DNA of 64,000 nucleotides from Variovorax sp. dw_308 (GTDB lineage Bacteria > Pseudomonadota > Gammaproteobacteria > Burkholderiales > Burkholderiaceae_C). Both the position numbers and the translations under genes were made by a program. Location of the stretch: assembly GCF_019207085.1 (NCBI RefSeq), contig NZ_JAATOM010000002.1, positions 62,001-126,000 on the forward strand, in the 5' to 3' direction. This document shows, in pieces, positions 28,340 through 42,077 of the stretch; positions within the stretch are counted from its first letter, which is position 1; the number at the start of each line of letters is the position of its first letter. The notes under the pieces are model-generated. The model saw nothing but the letters and a program-made list of their open reading frames with translations, did not search any database and was not told the origin of the DNA.

Positions 28340-28350
28340 CCAATCATTGG
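28340..28350. promoter_or_regulatory. Palindrome in the IclR / homogentisate operon divergent promoter
   Basis: CCAATCATTGG is a perfect inverted repeat with 5-bp arms and a 1-bp centre. It is flanked at a wider distance by GCGA and TCGC. It lies about 50 bp upstream of the MBL gene start and 110 bp upstream of the IclR start, a suitable place for an IclR operator. Binding is inferred from position only. Confidence 0.35.
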
Positions 28351-28460
28351 TTCGCTCAGGACGAATCAATTTGTGAATGACTAAGTAGGGTTTTCCCTTG
28401 AATCATGGCTTAACGCGTTTGTCGTTGTTTAATTCCACGGGCTTGAACAGAGGTACGGAC

Positions 28461-29291
28461 ATGAACGAAGAAGTCGAAACGCGGCAGCAGCGCGGCATAC
28501 AAAGCGTAGAAGTGGGCGGGCAACTGCTGCGCGCGCTGGTGCACCACGGCCGGCCGATGGCCCTGAGCGATCTCGCCCGCGAAGCGGACATGGCGCCGGC
28601 CAAGGCGCATCCCTACATGGTGAGCTTCGGCCGGCTGGGCTTGATCGAGCAGGACCCCGTCAGCGGCCAATATCTGCTCGGACCGCTGGCAATGCAATTG
28701 GGGTTGATCGGACTGCAGCAGAACAACCCGGTGCAGATCGCCTCGCCGCTGATCGAGGCGCTGGCGGCGAGCATCGGCCAGACCGTTGCCATCGCCGTCT
28801 GGGGCGACCGGGGTGCGACCATCGTGCGCCTGGCCGAATCGCCGGCCGCGGTGCACGTGGTGATGCGACACGGCACCGTGTTCTCGTTGACCGATACCGC
28901 CTCGGGTCGGCTCTTCGGCGCGTACATGGAGCCCGCGGTGGTGAAGCGCTTCCTGGAGGAGGAACGGTCGCGCCGCAAGCAGCGCGACCGCGGCGACCCG
29001 ACCCCGCAGCCCGGCATGCCGGCCGCCGCGCCGGTGCCGAACTGGCGTGAATTCGAAACGCACCTCGAAGAAGTGAAGCGCCACGGCCTCAGCCGCTCGA
29101 CCGGCGAGATCGTGCCTGGCGTCAATGCCATGGCAGCGCCGGTGTTCGACCACAAGGGCACGATCGTGCTGGCGGTCACCGCGATCGGCGCGGCGGGCGT
29201 GTTCGACAGCAGTTGGGATGGCGAAGTGGCGCGGGCGCTCAAGGCCTGCGCGAGTCAGGTCTCGCGGCGGCTCGGCGCACCGGCGACCTGA
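28461..29291 (+). CDS. IclR-family transcriptional regulator
   Basis: 276 residues from the ATG at 28461. The N-terminal winged helix (SVEVGGQLLRALVHHGRPMALSDLAREADM) is followed by the IclR effector-binding domain (VMRHGTVFSLTDTASGRLFGAY and RSTGEIVPGVNAMAAPVFD). It carries an unusual charged insert of about 25 residues (RSRRKQRDRGDPTPQP) between the effector-domain strands. It is divergent from the homogentisate operon, so it is the probable regulator responding to an aromatic acid or homogentisate. Whether it represses or activates is unknown. Confidence 0.9.
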   Translation: MNEEVETRQQRGIQSVEVGGQLLRALVHHGRPMALSDLAREADMAPAKAHPYMVSFGRLGLIEQDPVSGQYLLGPLAMQLGLIGLQQNNPVQIASPLIEALAASIGQTVAIAVWGDRGATIVRLAESPAAVHVVMRHGTVFSLTDTASGRLFGAYMEPAVVKRFLEEERSRRKQRDRGDPTPQPGMPAAAPVPNWREFETHLEEVKRHGLSRSTGEIVPGVNAMAAPVFDHKGTIVLAVTAIGAAGVFDSSWDGEVARALKACASQVSRRLGAPAT

Positions 29292-29420
29292 GCGTCTTCA
29301 AGCGTCTTGTCGCGGCGCACGAAGCCACCGCTTCGACCGCACTCCGCGGCGCTCTCGCCAGGCTTTGGTCAGGCAGCAGTCAGACTCAAAAGCGTCGCGC
29401 ACCCTGCAAGACACATTTAT

Positions 29421-29436
29421 GCGCAAATGTTTGCGC
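29421..29436. promoter_or_regulatory. Inverted repeat upstream of the NRPS-like gene
   Basis: GCGCAAATGTTTGCGC has perfect 7-bp arms around a TG centre. It lies 111 bp before the chosen start of the Pls/PosA-like gene, in a 255-bp gap with no other recognisable gene. It could be an operator. No regulator is assigned. Confidence 0.35.
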
Positions 29437-29546
29437 CTACTCCGCTTTCTGTTGTGCACGCCCAAAGGGTGCCGCACGTTGGAATGGGAAAATCGGGGGA
29501 TCGGCAGCCGGCCGTTTCCCGCCGTGCCCCGCCCCCTGGACCCCTG

Positions 29547-33593
<4,047 letters not shown>

Positions 33594-34707
33594 CCTGAGT
33601 TCGCGAGCCGCCGCTGGTGCGCTGTCGAGCGCCGCCACCACGGCGTCCCCCATCTCGGCGGTCCCGACGCGGGTGCACCCCGGCTGGAAGATGTCGCCGG
33701 TGCGCAGTCCGTCGGCCAGCACGCGCCGCACGGCGCGCTCGACCCGATCGGCGTTGCCGGCCTGGCCGAAGGAAAAGCGCAGCATCATGGCCATCGAAAG
33801 AATGGACGCCAGCGGATTCGCCAGGTTCTTCCCGGCGATGTCGGGCGCGGTGCCGTGCACCGGTTCGTACAACCCGAAGCTGCCGGCCGCCATCGACGCC
33901 GAAGGCAGCATGCCGATGGAGCCGGTGAGCATCGCGGCGGCGTCGGAGAGGATGTCGCCGAAAATGTTGCCGGTGACGATCACGTCGAACTGCTTTGGGG
34001 CACGCATCAGCTGCATGGCGGCCGCATCGACGAAGAGGTGCGTGAGCGCGACGTCGGGATAGTCCAGGCCCACGCGCGTGACCACCTCGCGCCACAACTG
34101 CATGACCTCGAGCACGTTGGCCTTGTCGACCGAACACAGCTTCTTGCCACGCTGGCGCGCGGTGCGGAAGGCCACGTGCGCGATGCGCTCGATCTCGGGT
34201 TCCGAGTAGCGCATGGTGTTGAAGGCCTCGCGCTCGCCGTTGGCGTTCAGGCCGCTTCCGCGCGGCTCGCCGAAGTAGACGTCGCCCGTGAGTTCGCGCA
34301 GGATCATCAGGTCCAGCCCGTCCACCACTTCCGGCTTGAGGGTCGAGGCGCCGATCAGTTCGGGGAACAGGAAGGCCGGGCGGAAGTTGGCGAACAGTCC
34401 CAGCTCCTTGCGCAGCCGCAGCAGGCTGGCGCCCGGTCGCATCATGAACGGGATGGCCTCGTCGCCCGGCATGCCGGCCGAGCCGAACAGGATGGCGTCG
34501 GCCTTGCGCGCGATCTCGCTGGTGGCGGCGGGGAGCGGGTCGCCGGCGGCATCGATGCCGGCCTGGCCTATCGCCGCCTCCACCAGTTCGATGGGCCGGT
34601 CGTTGCCCACGACAGCCTTGAGCACTTTCACGGCCTGCGCCGTGACCTCGGGGCCAATGCCGTCTCCGGGCATTACTGCGATCTTCATTGTCAATACCTT
34701 TCTGGAT

Positions 34708-35316
34708 TTACCTGCAAGGAGCGTGGCCGACTTCGTAGCCTTGCTCGAACGTTTCGATGGCGGCGCCCTGCGCCAGCGTGTAGTCGATCTCGTCCAGCCC
34801 CTCCAGGAGGCAATGGCGCGGGAAGGGATCGATGGCGAATGGTTCGGGCCGCCCGCGTGGCCCTGTGACGGTTTGCGCCCGCAGGTCCACCTGCAGGTGC
34901 GCTCCCGGGGCGGCGAGCAGGTCGGCCAGCATCTCCAGCACCACGGCCTCGGGCAGGCGCACCGGCAGCAGCCCGTTCTTCAGCGCGTTGCCATGGAAGA
35001 TGTCGCCGAAGCTGGGCGCGATGACTGCGCGGAAGCCGCCGTCATGCAGCGCCCAGACCGCATGCTCGCGCGACGAGCCGCAGCCGAAGTTGTGTCCCGC
35101 CACCAGGATGCGCGCCTGGTCGTACACCGGGTCGTTCAGGATGAAGTCGGGGCGGCGCGTCCCGCGGGCGTCCCGCCGCACGTCGTGGAAGAGATAGTCG
35201 CCGAAGTTGTCGGAGCGCGGCTTCTGCAGATAGAGCGCAGGCACGATCTGGTCGGTGTCGACGTTCGAGCGGGCCAGTGGCACCGCCACCGCGTCGATCT
35301 GTGTAAAGGCTTCCAT
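34708..35316 (-). CDS. leuD: 3-isopropylmalate dehydratase-like small subunit
   Basis: 202 residues, close to the usual LeuD length. Shows the swivel-domain features [16 protein letters not shown] and [15 protein letters not shown] (the substrate-binding GSSREH loop). It pairs with the LeuC-like protein encoded 18 bp upstream to form an aconitase-type hydro-lyase that moves a hydroxyl between adjacent carbons of a dicarboxylate. Isopropylmalate is the default substrate. A catabolic homologue such as a citraconate or dimethylmalate dehydratase is possible in this setting. Confidence 0.9.
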   Translation of the reverse strand: MEAFTQIDAVAVPLARSNVDTDQIVPALYLQKPRSDNFGDYLFHDVRRDARGTRRPDFILNDPVYDQARILVAGHNFGCGSSREHAVWALHDGGFRAVIAPSFGDIFHGNALKNGLLPVRLPEAVVLEMLADLLAAPGAHLQVDLRAQTVTGPRGRPEPFAIDPFPRHCLLEGLDEIDYTLAQGAAIETFEQGYEVGHAPCR

Positions 35317-35334
35317 GGTTGCGATTCCGTGTTG

Positions 35335-36780
35335 TCAGTGGGGCGCGAGAAGCTTGCGCACGTCGGTCAGGCGGCCAGTGACGGCCGCTGCGGCAGCCAT
35401 CGCGGGGCTCAGCAGGTGCGTGCGCGAACCCGGCCCCTGGCGGCCGACGAAGTTGCGATTGGAGGTCGAGGCACAGCGCTGGCCCGGCGCCACCTGGTCG
35501 CCGTTGGTGCCCAGGCACATCGAGCAGCCGGCATGCCGCCACTGCAGGCCGGCTGCGCGGAACACGGCATCGAGCCCCTCCGCCTCGGCCTGCTGCTTCA
35601 CCAAGCCCGAGCCGGGCACGACCCAGGCCTCGACACCCTCGGCCACGCGCCGCCCGCGCACCACTTCCGCGGCGCTGCGCATGTCCTCGATGCGGCCGTT
35701 GGTGCAGGAGCCGATGAAGACGCGGTCCACCGCCACGTCCGTGAGCGCCTGGCCGGGCTGCAACCCCATGTAGGCCAGCGTGCGCTGCATCGTTTCGCGG
35801 CGTTCCGCGCTCGTGGCATCGGACGGGTCGGGCACGTGGCCGGTGATCGGCAGGACGTCCTCGGGGCTGTTGCCCCAGGTGACCATCGGTGCGATGTCGT
35901 CGGCGCGCAGTTGCACTTCCCTGTCGAAGACAGCGCCATCGTCGCCGGGCAGGCGCCGCCAGCGCGCCAGCGACGCATCCCATTCGTCGCCCGTCGGCGC
36001 ATCCGGGCGACCGGCCAGCCACTCGAACGTGGTGTCGTCGGGCGCGACCATGCCGGCGCGCGCACCGGCCTCGATCGACATGTTGCACACCGTCATGCGG
36101 CCCGCCATCGAGAGCGCTCGTATCGCCTCGCCGGCGTACTCGATCACATGGCCCGTGCCGCCCGCCGCGCCGATGCGCGCGATGATCGCCAGGATGATGT
36201 CCTTGGCCGAGACGCCGCCGGACAGCCGACCGTCGATGACGACGCGCAGCGTGCGCGGCTTGCGCTGCCAGATCGTCTGCGTGGCCAGCACGTGCGCCAC
36301 CTCGGATGCGCCGATGCCGAAGGCCAGCGCGCCCATCGCGCCGTGCGTTGCGGTGTGGCTGTCGCCGCAGACGATCACGCTGCCCGGCAGGCTCAGTCCC
36401 TGCTCCGGGCCGACCACATGGACGATGCCCTGGCGCAGGTCGTCGAGGCCGAAGAAGCGGATGCCCGAAGCCGCGCTGTCGTCGCGAAGGGCCTGCGCCA
36501 TCGCGCGCTTCTCGGGGTCGGCGATGTCAGACAGGATGCGCGAACCGGTGGGCACATAGTGGTCGGGCGTCGCAAAGGCACGGTCCGGCCGGCGCACGGC
36601 AAGACCCCGCTGACGCAGCATCTCGAAGGCCGGTGCGGAGCCATCCTGCACCAGGTGGCGATCGACGTACAACAGGCTCTGGCCGTCGTCGCGCTGCATG
36701 ACGACATGCGGCTGCCAGATCTTGTCGAAGAGCGTGCGCGACACAGGCATTGGCGCGGCGGCGGAAGATGAGGATGGCAT
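35335..36780 (-). CDS. leuC: 3-isopropylmalate dehydratase-like large subunit
   Basis: About 481 residues from the ATG at 36780; an internal ATG at 36750 ([12 protein letters not shown]) is an equally good start. It has the iron-sulphur cysteines in GSCTNGR and CSMCLGTN and the active-site segment [21 protein letters not shown]. It binds a [4Fe-4S] cluster and works with the LeuD-like subunit downstream. The gene starts 22 bp after a Bug receptor gene, an unusual setting for leucine synthesis. Confidence 0.9.
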   Translation of the reverse strand: MPSSSSAAAPMPVSRTLFDKIWQPHVVMQRDDGQSLLYVDRHLVQDGSAPAFEMLRQRGLAVRRPDRAFATPDHYVPTGSRILSDIADPEKRAMAQALRDDSAASGIRFFGLDDLRQGIVHVVGPEQGLSLPGSVIVCGDSHTATHGAMGALAFGIGASEVAHVLATQTIWQRKPRTLRVVIDGRLSGGVSAKDIILAIIARIGAAGGTGHVIEYAGEAIRALSMAGRMTVCNMSIEAGARAGMVAPDDTTFEWLAGRPDAPTGDEWDASLARWRRLPGDDGAVFDREVQLRADDIAPMVTWGNSPEDVLPITGHVPDPSDATSAERRETMQRTLAYMGLQPGQALTDVAVDRVFIGSCTNGRIEDMRSAAEVVRGRRVAEGVEAWVVPGSGLVKQQAEAEGLDAVFRAAGLQWRHAGCSMCLGTNGDQVAPGQRCASTSNRNFVGRQGPGSRTHLLSPAMAAAAAVTGRLTDVRKLLAPH

Positions 36781-36802
36781 TGGGATCCAGGCAGGAAAAA
36801 GG

Positions 36803-37786
36803 TCAGTCGAGCTTGACGCCGGAGACACGCACGATCTCCGCGTACCGGCTGGTCTCGCTCGCCATGAAGCGGCCGTAGTCTTCCGGCGTGCCGCCGCCGA
36901 TCTCGGCGCCGAGCGCCTGCATCCGCTTGTTCAGTTCCGGCGATTTCAGGACCACGTTGGCCTCGGCATTGAGCTTGTCGATGATGGCGCGCGGCGTTCC
37001 GGCCGGTGCCGACAGCCCGTACCACGATGCCGCATAGACACCCTTCAGGCCGACCTCGTCGAAGGTGGGCACGTCAGGCAACGCGGGGTTGCGGGCCTTG
37101 GATGCGACGGCCAGCGCGCGCATGCGGCCGCCCGCGATGAAAGGCAGGCAGGTGGTGGTGTCGAGCATCAGCGAGATCTGGCCCGCCACCAGGTCGGACT
37201 CGGCCGGCGCCGTGCCCTTGTACGGCACATGCATGATGTCGACCTTCGCTGCCATCGTGAACTGCACTGCCGCCAGGTGCTGTGACGAACCGATGCCAGC
37301 CGAGCCGTAGTTGAGCTTGCCCGGGTTGGCGCGGGCCGCGTCGATCACGTCCTTGACGGTCTTGAACGGGGAATCCGCGGGCACCACCAGGATATTGGGC
37401 ACGGCCGAGACGTAGACGATCGGCTCGAAATCCTTGACCGGATCGAACCCCAGCCTGCTGTACAGGCTGATGTTCACGGCGTTGGGACTGATCGAGGACA
37501 TCAGGAGGTTGTAGCCATCGGGCTTCTGGCGCGCCGCGAACTCGGTGCCGATGTTGCCGCCGGCGCCGGCGCGGTTGTCCACCACCAACGGGCGGCCCAG
37601 GCGACGGCCGAGCCCCTCGGCAACGATGCGCGCCATGGTGTCGACGCCACCGCCTGGAGGCCAGGGAACCATCAGCTTGATGGGCTGGTTCGGGTAGCGC
37701 GTTGCCGCGTCGTCGGCCGACGCTGCCGCGTGCGATCCGAGCAACACGGCTGCCATCAGGCAGGCATGCAATTTCTTCATCATCAT
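36803..37786 (-). CDS. Bug-family tripartite tricarboxylate transporter substrate-binding protein
   Basis: 327 residues with a signal peptide ([22 protein letters not shown]). Has the Bug hallmarks: [19 protein letters not shown], [19 protein letters not shown], and the [11 protein letters not shown] loop that closes over a carboxylate ligand. It is the first gene of the operon with leuC, leuD and leuB homologues, divergent from a LysR gene 101 bp away. The ligand is probably a di- or tricarboxylate that these enzymes convert. No TctA/TctB membrane genes lie nearby, as is common for Bug genes. Confidence 0.92.
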   Translation of the reverse strand: MMMKKLHACLMAAVLLGSHAAASADDAATRYPNQPIKLMVPWPPGGGVDTMARIVAEGLGRRLGRPLVVDNRAGAGGNIGTEFAARQKPDGYNLLMSSISPNAVNISLYSRLGFDPVKDFEPIVYVSAVPNILVVPADSPFKTVKDVIDAARANPGKLNYGSAGIGSSQHLAAVQFTMAAKVDIMHVPYKGTAPAESDLVAGQISLMLDTTTCLPFIAGGRMRALAVASKARNPALPDVPTFDEVGLKGVYAASWYGLSAPAGTPRAIIDKLNAEANVVLKSPELNKRMQALGAEIGGGTPEDYGRFMASETSRYAEIVRVSGVKLD

Positions 37787-37843
37787 GGCTTGTCTCCGGT
37801 CTTTGTAATGGCTGCCATGTTATTTCCCGGTACTGGGGCGAAG

Positions 37844-37862
37844 CAATCACAATTAAGGCATG
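37844..37862 (+). promoter_or_regulatory. Shared 19-bp motif, copy 1 (putative LysR site)
   Basis: CAATCACAATTAAGGCATG lies between the Bug-leuCDB operon and the divergent LysR gene. It matches the reverse complement of 38878-38896 at 17 of 19 positions. It continues into CTGGCATGAGTAA, forming an imperfect palindrome around CATG-N4-CATG. The spacing and location fit a LysR activation site. Assignment to the adjacent LysR protein is inferred. Confidence 0.55.
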
Positions 37863-37887
37863 CTGGCATGAGTAAACTGCATCCCCC

Positions 37888-38784
37888 ATGACACGTCGAC
37901 TCCCTCCCCTCAATGCCTTGCGCGCCTTCGAGGCGGCAGCACGCTGCGGCAACTTCACGCGCGCCGCGCAGGAGCTGTGCGTCACGCAAGGCGCCGTCAG
38001 CCGGCACATCGCGACGCTGGAGGGCTGGCTCTCCGTGCAGTTGTTCGAGCGCGGGCGCCACGGCATCCGGCTGACGCCCGGTGGCGAGAGCTATTTCGCC
38101 AGCATGCGGGTCGCGCTCGACCAGATCGAACACGGCACGCGCCTGTTGCAGCAAAGCCCTGACGAATGGCTGCTGCGCGTCAAGCTGCCGCCCACCTTCG
38201 CCATCCGGTGGCTGATTCCGCGGCTGGCGCGCTTCCATGCGATGCATCCGCGCATCGACGTGCAGATCACGACATCGCACAAGCCGACGGACTTCGACCG
38301 CGACGACATCGATGTGAGCATCCATTCCGAACCCAGCCCGCCCGTCGGCGAGGGCTATCGCCTGCTGTTCCACGAAACGCTGTTGCCGGTGTGCGCGCCT
38401 GGCCTCCTGAAATGCGATCCGGCGCTGGCCCAGCCGGCAGATCTGGCCCACCAGGCGCTGCTGAGTTCGCTCAATCGGCCGCACGACTGGCAAACCTGGC
38501 TCGAAGCGGCCGGCGTGCACGGCGTCGACACCCGGCGCGGCCTGAAATTCGAGAACGCGGCCATGGCGTATCAGGCGGCGGCCGAGGGTTTGGGGGTGAT
38601 GGTGGCCGTGCACGCGTTCGTTCGCGACGACTTGGCCAGCGGGCGGCTGGTGGCGCCTTTCGATCTGCGCGTGCCCACGGAAGGCGGCTATTTCATGGCA
38701 TGGCGCGCGGACCGTCCGGTGGCGCAGCGGGTGCGCGATTTCGAAAGCTGGATCGCGGCGGAAGCCGCCGCCAGCGAGTCCTGA
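37888..38784 (+). CDS. LysR-family regulator (GcvA-like)
   Basis: 298 residues. N-terminal winged helix-turn-helix (LNALRAFEAAARCGNFTRAAQELCVTQGAVSRHI) and a LysR effector-binding domain with the GcvA-group pattern (LPPTFAIRWLIPRL). It is divergent from the Bug-leuCDB unit and upstream of the SMP-30/Bug genes on its own strand. A nearly identical motif occurs in front of both units, so it probably controls both in response to the carboxylate taken up. Confidence 0.92.
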   Translation: MTRRLPPLNALRAFEAAARCGNFTRAAQELCVTQGAVSRHIATLEGWLSVQLFERGRHGIRLTPGGESYFASMRVALDQIEHGTRLLQQSPDEWLLRVKLPPTFAIRWLIPRLARFHAMHPRIDVQITTSHKPTDFDRDDIDVSIHSEPSPPVGEGYRLLFHETLLPVCAPGLLKCDPALAQPADLAHQALLSSLNRPHDWQTWLEAAGVHGVDTRRGLKFENAAMAYQAAAEGLGVMVAVHAFVRDDLASGRLVAPFDLRVPTEGGYFMAWRADRPVAQRVRDFESWIAAEAAASES

Positions 38785-38877
38785 AATTCAGCGCCGAGAC
38801 CGGGGTTCTTTGCCCTTCGTGCGCGCCTTTCCCCCGTCGGCCTGGGATTTCCTGAAATGACTTTTATTCATTTCTCG

Positions 38878-38896
38878 CATGAGTTAATTGTGATTG
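38878..38896 (-). promoter_or_regulatory. Shared 19-bp motif, copy 2 (putative LysR site)
   Basis: Read on the minus strand this is CAATCACAATTAACTCATG, 17 of 19 matching the copy at 37844. It lies in the 207-bp gap after the LysR gene and 96 bp before the SMP-30 gene. This ties the SMP-30/Bug cluster to the same regulator as the Bug-leuCDB operon. Confidence 0.55.
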
Positions 38897-38991
38897 AGTC
38901 GCCGGGGGCGATCCACTATCTTCATGGCCTAAGTCATTAGGAGACAAGGCTTTTTTCGGCGCAATCCGTTCCGCGAAAAGTCAGAGAAGGC

Positions 38992-39897
38992 ATGAAGATC
39001 CTGGCCGATGGCCTGCAATTCCCTGAAGGTCCGGTGGCATTGGGCGACGGCTCCGTGCTGCTGGTCGAGATGCGTGCGGGCAGGATCGTCCGGGTCTCGC
39101 CCGACGGTCGCATCGACACCGTGGCCGACTGCGGCGGTGGCCCCAATGGCGCCGCGATCGGGCCGGATGGCGCGCTTTACGTCTGCGACAACGGCGGCAG
39201 TGCCTACGTGCCGGGACGCTTCACTTCCATCGGGCCGGCAGCCGACTACCGTGGCGGCAGCATCCTGCGCGTGGGCCTCGACGACGGCGCCTGCACACGG
39301 CTCCATACCCATTGCGAGGGGCATCGCCTCTCGTCACCCAACGACATCGTCTTCGATGCGCAAGGCGGTTTCTACTTCACGGATTTCGGCAAGAAGCACG
39401 CGCGCTCACGCGACGCCGGCGGCGTCTACTACGCCCTGCCCGACGGCTCCCATATCGTCGAGGTCGCCTACTCGCTGCTGTCGCCGAACGGCATCGGCCT
39501 GTCGCCGGATGGCCGCGTCCTCTACGTGGCTGAGACCGAAACGGCGCGGCTGTGGGCCTTCGACATCGTCGAGCCCGGCGTGGTCAGGAAGCTGCCGTTT
39601 CCATCGCCGCATGGCGGGCGCCTGGTCTGCGGCCTGGGCGGCTTCCAGCGCTTCGACAGCCTGGCGCTGGACGCCGAAGGGCGGATCTGCGTGGCGACGC
39701 TGGTCACCGGGGCGATCTCGGTCATCGCACCCAGCGGCGAGCTGCTGCGCCAGCACAGATTCCCGGACATCTACGTCACGAATCTCTGCTTCGGCGGCCC
39801 GGACCTGAAGACCGCCTTCGTCACGCTGTCCGAGACCGGTCGGCTGGTGTCGCTGCCATGGCCCGATGCGGGACTGCGGCTCCATTTCAATGCATAG
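38992..39897 (+). CDS. SMP-30/gluconolactonase-family hydrolase
   Basis: 301 residues, six-bladed beta-propeller with the repeats LQFPEGPVALGDGSVLLVE, SSPNDIVFDAQGGFYFTD and SPNGIGLSPDGRVLYVAET. The calcium ligands of the family lie in the PEGP glutamate, the PND asparagine and the late NGI and SLALD positions, all present. These enzymes open lactones, such as sugar lactones. There is no signal peptide, so it acts in the cytoplasm. A Bug receptor gene follows 36 bp later in the same unit. Confidence 0.88.
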   Translation: MKILADGLQFPEGPVALGDGSVLLVEMRAGRIVRVSPDGRIDTVADCGGGPNGAAIGPDGALYVCDNGGSAYVPGRFTSIGPAADYRGGSILRVGLDDGACTRLHTHCEGHRLSSPNDIVFDAQGGFYFTDFGKKHARSRDAGGVYYALPDGSHIVEVAYSLLSPNGIGLSPDGRVLYVAETETARLWAFDIVEPGVVRKLPFPSPHGGRLVCGLGGFQRFDSLALDAEGRICVATLVTGAISVIAPSGELLRQHRFPDIYVTNLCFGGPDLKTAFVTLSETGRLVSLPWPDAGLRLHFNA

Positions 39898-39933
39898 CAT
39901 CGCCGGGCGCGGCGACGGCACCAGGAGACTTCC

Positions 39934-40899
39934 ATGAATCGTCGTGAACTCATCACTGCGCTGGCTGCGGCCGGCGTCGCCGTCACGCTGCCTGTGCGCG
40001 CCGCCAGCCCCTACCCCGACCGGCAGGTCAAGGTCGTGGTGCCCTTCACCGCCGGTGGCGGTCAGGACGTGGTGGCACGCGCGATCGCCGCCAGCCTGTC
40101 CCAATCGCTTGGCCAGACCTTCTACGTCGAGAACAAGCCAGGCGCCAGCACGGTCATCGGCTCCGAGTTCGTGGCCAAGGCCGCGCCGGACGGCTACACC
40201 CTGCTGGTGGCCAGCGTTCCGCACGCCACCAATCCGGCAATGATGAAGAGCCTGCCCTTCGACACCGCCAAGGCCTTCGCGCCGATCTGCCTTGCCGTGC
40301 AGTCGCCCTTCATCATGGTGGCCTCGCTCGCCTCGTCGATCGGGTCCATGGACGAGGCGCTGGCCCTGGCCAGGACCCGCAAGCTCTCCTTTGCGTCGAC
40401 CGGAAGCGGTACGGCCGACCACCTGTCGATGGAACTGCTGACGCTGCAATCGGGCGTCAGCATGACGCACGTGCCGTACAAGGGCACCGGACCGGCGCTG
40501 GCGGACGTGATGGGCGGGCATGTGGACCTCATGTTCGCGAACGTGGTGGCGGCGGCGCCGTTGGTGAAGTCGGGCAAGGTGCGCGCGCTCGCAACGTCGA
40601 CGGCGCATCGCTCCGCGTCGCTGCCCGAGGTGCGCACCGTGAGCGAGATCAGCGGCAAGCCCTTCGACGTCAGTGCGTGGACCGGCATCCTCGCGCCCGC
40701 GGGCACCGACCCGGCGATCGTCGAGCGCCTGAGCGCAGAGATCCGCAAGGCGCTGCAGACGACGATCACCCGCGAGGCACTGACCAACAATGGCGCCGAA
40801 CCCGTGGGCAGCACACCCGCGGAATTCCAGGCATTCATCTCGCGCGAAATGCAGACCTGGGCCGGAATCATCTCGAAGGCCGGCATCACGCCAAGCTGA
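39934..40899 (+). CDS. Bug-family tripartite tricarboxylate transporter substrate-binding protein
   Basis: 321 residues. Export signal with a twin arginine (MNRRELITALAAAGVAVTL) ending near PVRAAS, then YPDRQVKVVVPFTAGGGQD, PGASTVIGSEFVAKAAPDGY and THVPYKGTGPA. A different paralogue from the receptor at 36803, with about the same length. It sits between the SMP-30 gene and a YciI-like gene. The ligand is probably an organic acid that the downstream enoyl-CoA hydratase-type enzyme helps degrade. Confidence 0.92.
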   Translation: MNRRELITALAAAGVAVTLPVRAASPYPDRQVKVVVPFTAGGGQDVVARAIAASLSQSLGQTFYVENKPGASTVIGSEFVAKAAPDGYTLLVASVPHATNPAMMKSLPFDTAKAFAPICLAVQSPFIMVASLASSIGSMDEALALARTRKLSFASTGSGTADHLSMELLTLQSGVSMTHVPYKGTGPALADVMGGHVDLMFANVVAAAPLVKSGKVRALATSTAHRSASLPEVRTVSEISGKPFDVSAWTGILAPAGTDPAIVERLSAEIRKALQTTITREALTNNGAEPVGSTPAEFQAFISREMQTWAGIISKAGITPS

Positions 40900-40919
40900 A
40901 GCAAGCCACGGAGTACCAA

Positions 40920-41213
40920 ATGCCATTCGTCATCCTCTCGCTCGACAAGCCGGATTCGCAGGCATTGCGACAGGCACTCAGGCCCGCGCATCTCGACTAC
41001 CTCACCGCCCGCCAGGACAAGATGCTGGCCGGCGGTGCGCTGCTGGACGCCGATGGCCAGGCGATCGGCAGCCTGATCATTCTGGACGCCCCGGACGCTC
41101 AATCCGCACAAGCGTTTGCGGGCGAAGACCCGTTCGGCGAGGGGCAGCTTTTCGCGTCGGTCCAGGTCATGCCCTGGCGGCAGGCTTTCTTCGACCGGCG
41201 CCGCACGAAATAA
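40920..41213 (+). CDS. YciI-like protein
   Basis: 97 residues from the ATG at 40920, 20 bp after the Bug gene. Begins MPFVILSLDKPDS, with the histidine of AHLDYLTA and an aspartate later, matching the His-Asp pair of the YciI dimeric alpha/beta-barrel fold, and a C-terminal VQVMPWRQAFFD. Members include small dehalogenase- or lactonase-like enzymes. The precise reaction is unknown. Probably co-transcribed with SMP-30 and Bug. Confidence 0.8.
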   Translation: MPFVILSLDKPDSQALRQALRPAHLDYLTARQDKMLAGGALLDADGQAIGSLIILDAPDAQSAQAFAGEDPFGEGQLFASVQVMPWRQAFFDRRRTK

Positions 41214-41293
41214 TGCATCCGCGCGTGCCGGCGGCGCGCCTTGTGGACGGGTGAGCGACACTCGCTGGCCGAGCCGTACGCTGAAAGCAAGCC

Positions 41294-42067
41294 ATGTCGA
41301 CGACACCGCCCACTGTCCTCCTCTCCACGCAGGAGGCCGTGAGCCTCGTGACCCTCAACCGCCCGGCTCGCCTCAACGCCATCGGCGCGCACTTGCTGGA
41401 AGACCTGCACCGTGCGTTGGCCGAAGCCCACGCCGACCCGCAAACGCGCGTGATCGTGTTGACTGGCGCAGGCCGCGCCTTTTGCGCAGGCGACGACCTC
41501 AAGGAATTCGACGAGCAGTCCGCCACCCCCGAATCCGTGGCCGCGATGGGCGAACGCGTCCAGCAGATCACGCGCGACATCATGTTCGGGCCCAAGTTCG
41601 TGATCGGCGCCGTGCACGGCTTTGCCGTGGGCGCGGGTTTCGAGTGGGTGCTCAACTGCGACATGGTGGTGGCGGCCGACGACCTGGTGGCGTTCTTCCC
41701 GGAGATGGCGCTGGGCCAGTTCGTGACGGGCGGCGTGACGCACCTGCTGCCGCAACTCGTCGGTTATCAGCGTGCGATGGAACTGATCGTGCTGGGGGAG
41801 CGGGTTGATGCGAACGCCCTGCATCGGCTCGGACTGGTCAACCGAGTGGTGCCGCGGGACGCGATGCTGCCGACTGCGCTGGCGTTGGCAGGGCAGATCG
41901 CTGAGCGATCGCAGACTGCGACCCTGCAACTCAAGAGGGTGATGACGTCGCAGATGCGGCCAGCACTCCAGGGCGCGCTCGAACTGGAGGAGCAGGCGGC
42001 GATGGCGTGCTTCTCGGATCCGGACACCGCCGCGCGTGTGGCCGCGTTCGTTCAGCGCAAGCCCTGA
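41294..42067 (+). CDS. Enoyl-CoA hydratase/isomerase-family protein
   Basis: 257 residues of crotonase fold. Oxyanion-hole segments are CAGDDLKEF and IGAVHGFAVGAGFEWVLNCDMVVAAD. The catalytic-loop region EMALGQFVTGGVTHLLPQLVG carries no clear second glutamate in the usual place, so it could be an isomerase or hydrolase rather than a hydratase. It lies 80 bp after the YciI gene and converges on the MaoC gene. Presumably acts on a CoA ester of the acid imported by the upstream Bug protein. Confidence 0.85.
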   Translation: MSTTPPTVLLSTQEAVSLVTLNRPARLNAIGAHLLEDLHRALAEAHADPQTRVIVLTGAGRAFCAGDDLKEFDEQSATPESVAAMGERVQQITRDIMFGPKFVIGAVHGFAVGAGFEWVLNCDMVVAADDLVAFFPEMALGQFVTGGVTHLLPQLVGYQRAMELIVLGERVDANALHRLGLVNRVVPRDAMLPTALALAGQIAERSQTATLQLKRVMTSQMRPALQGALELEEQAAMACFSDPDTAARVAAFVQRKP

Positions 42068-42077
42068 AGCCGGACGC

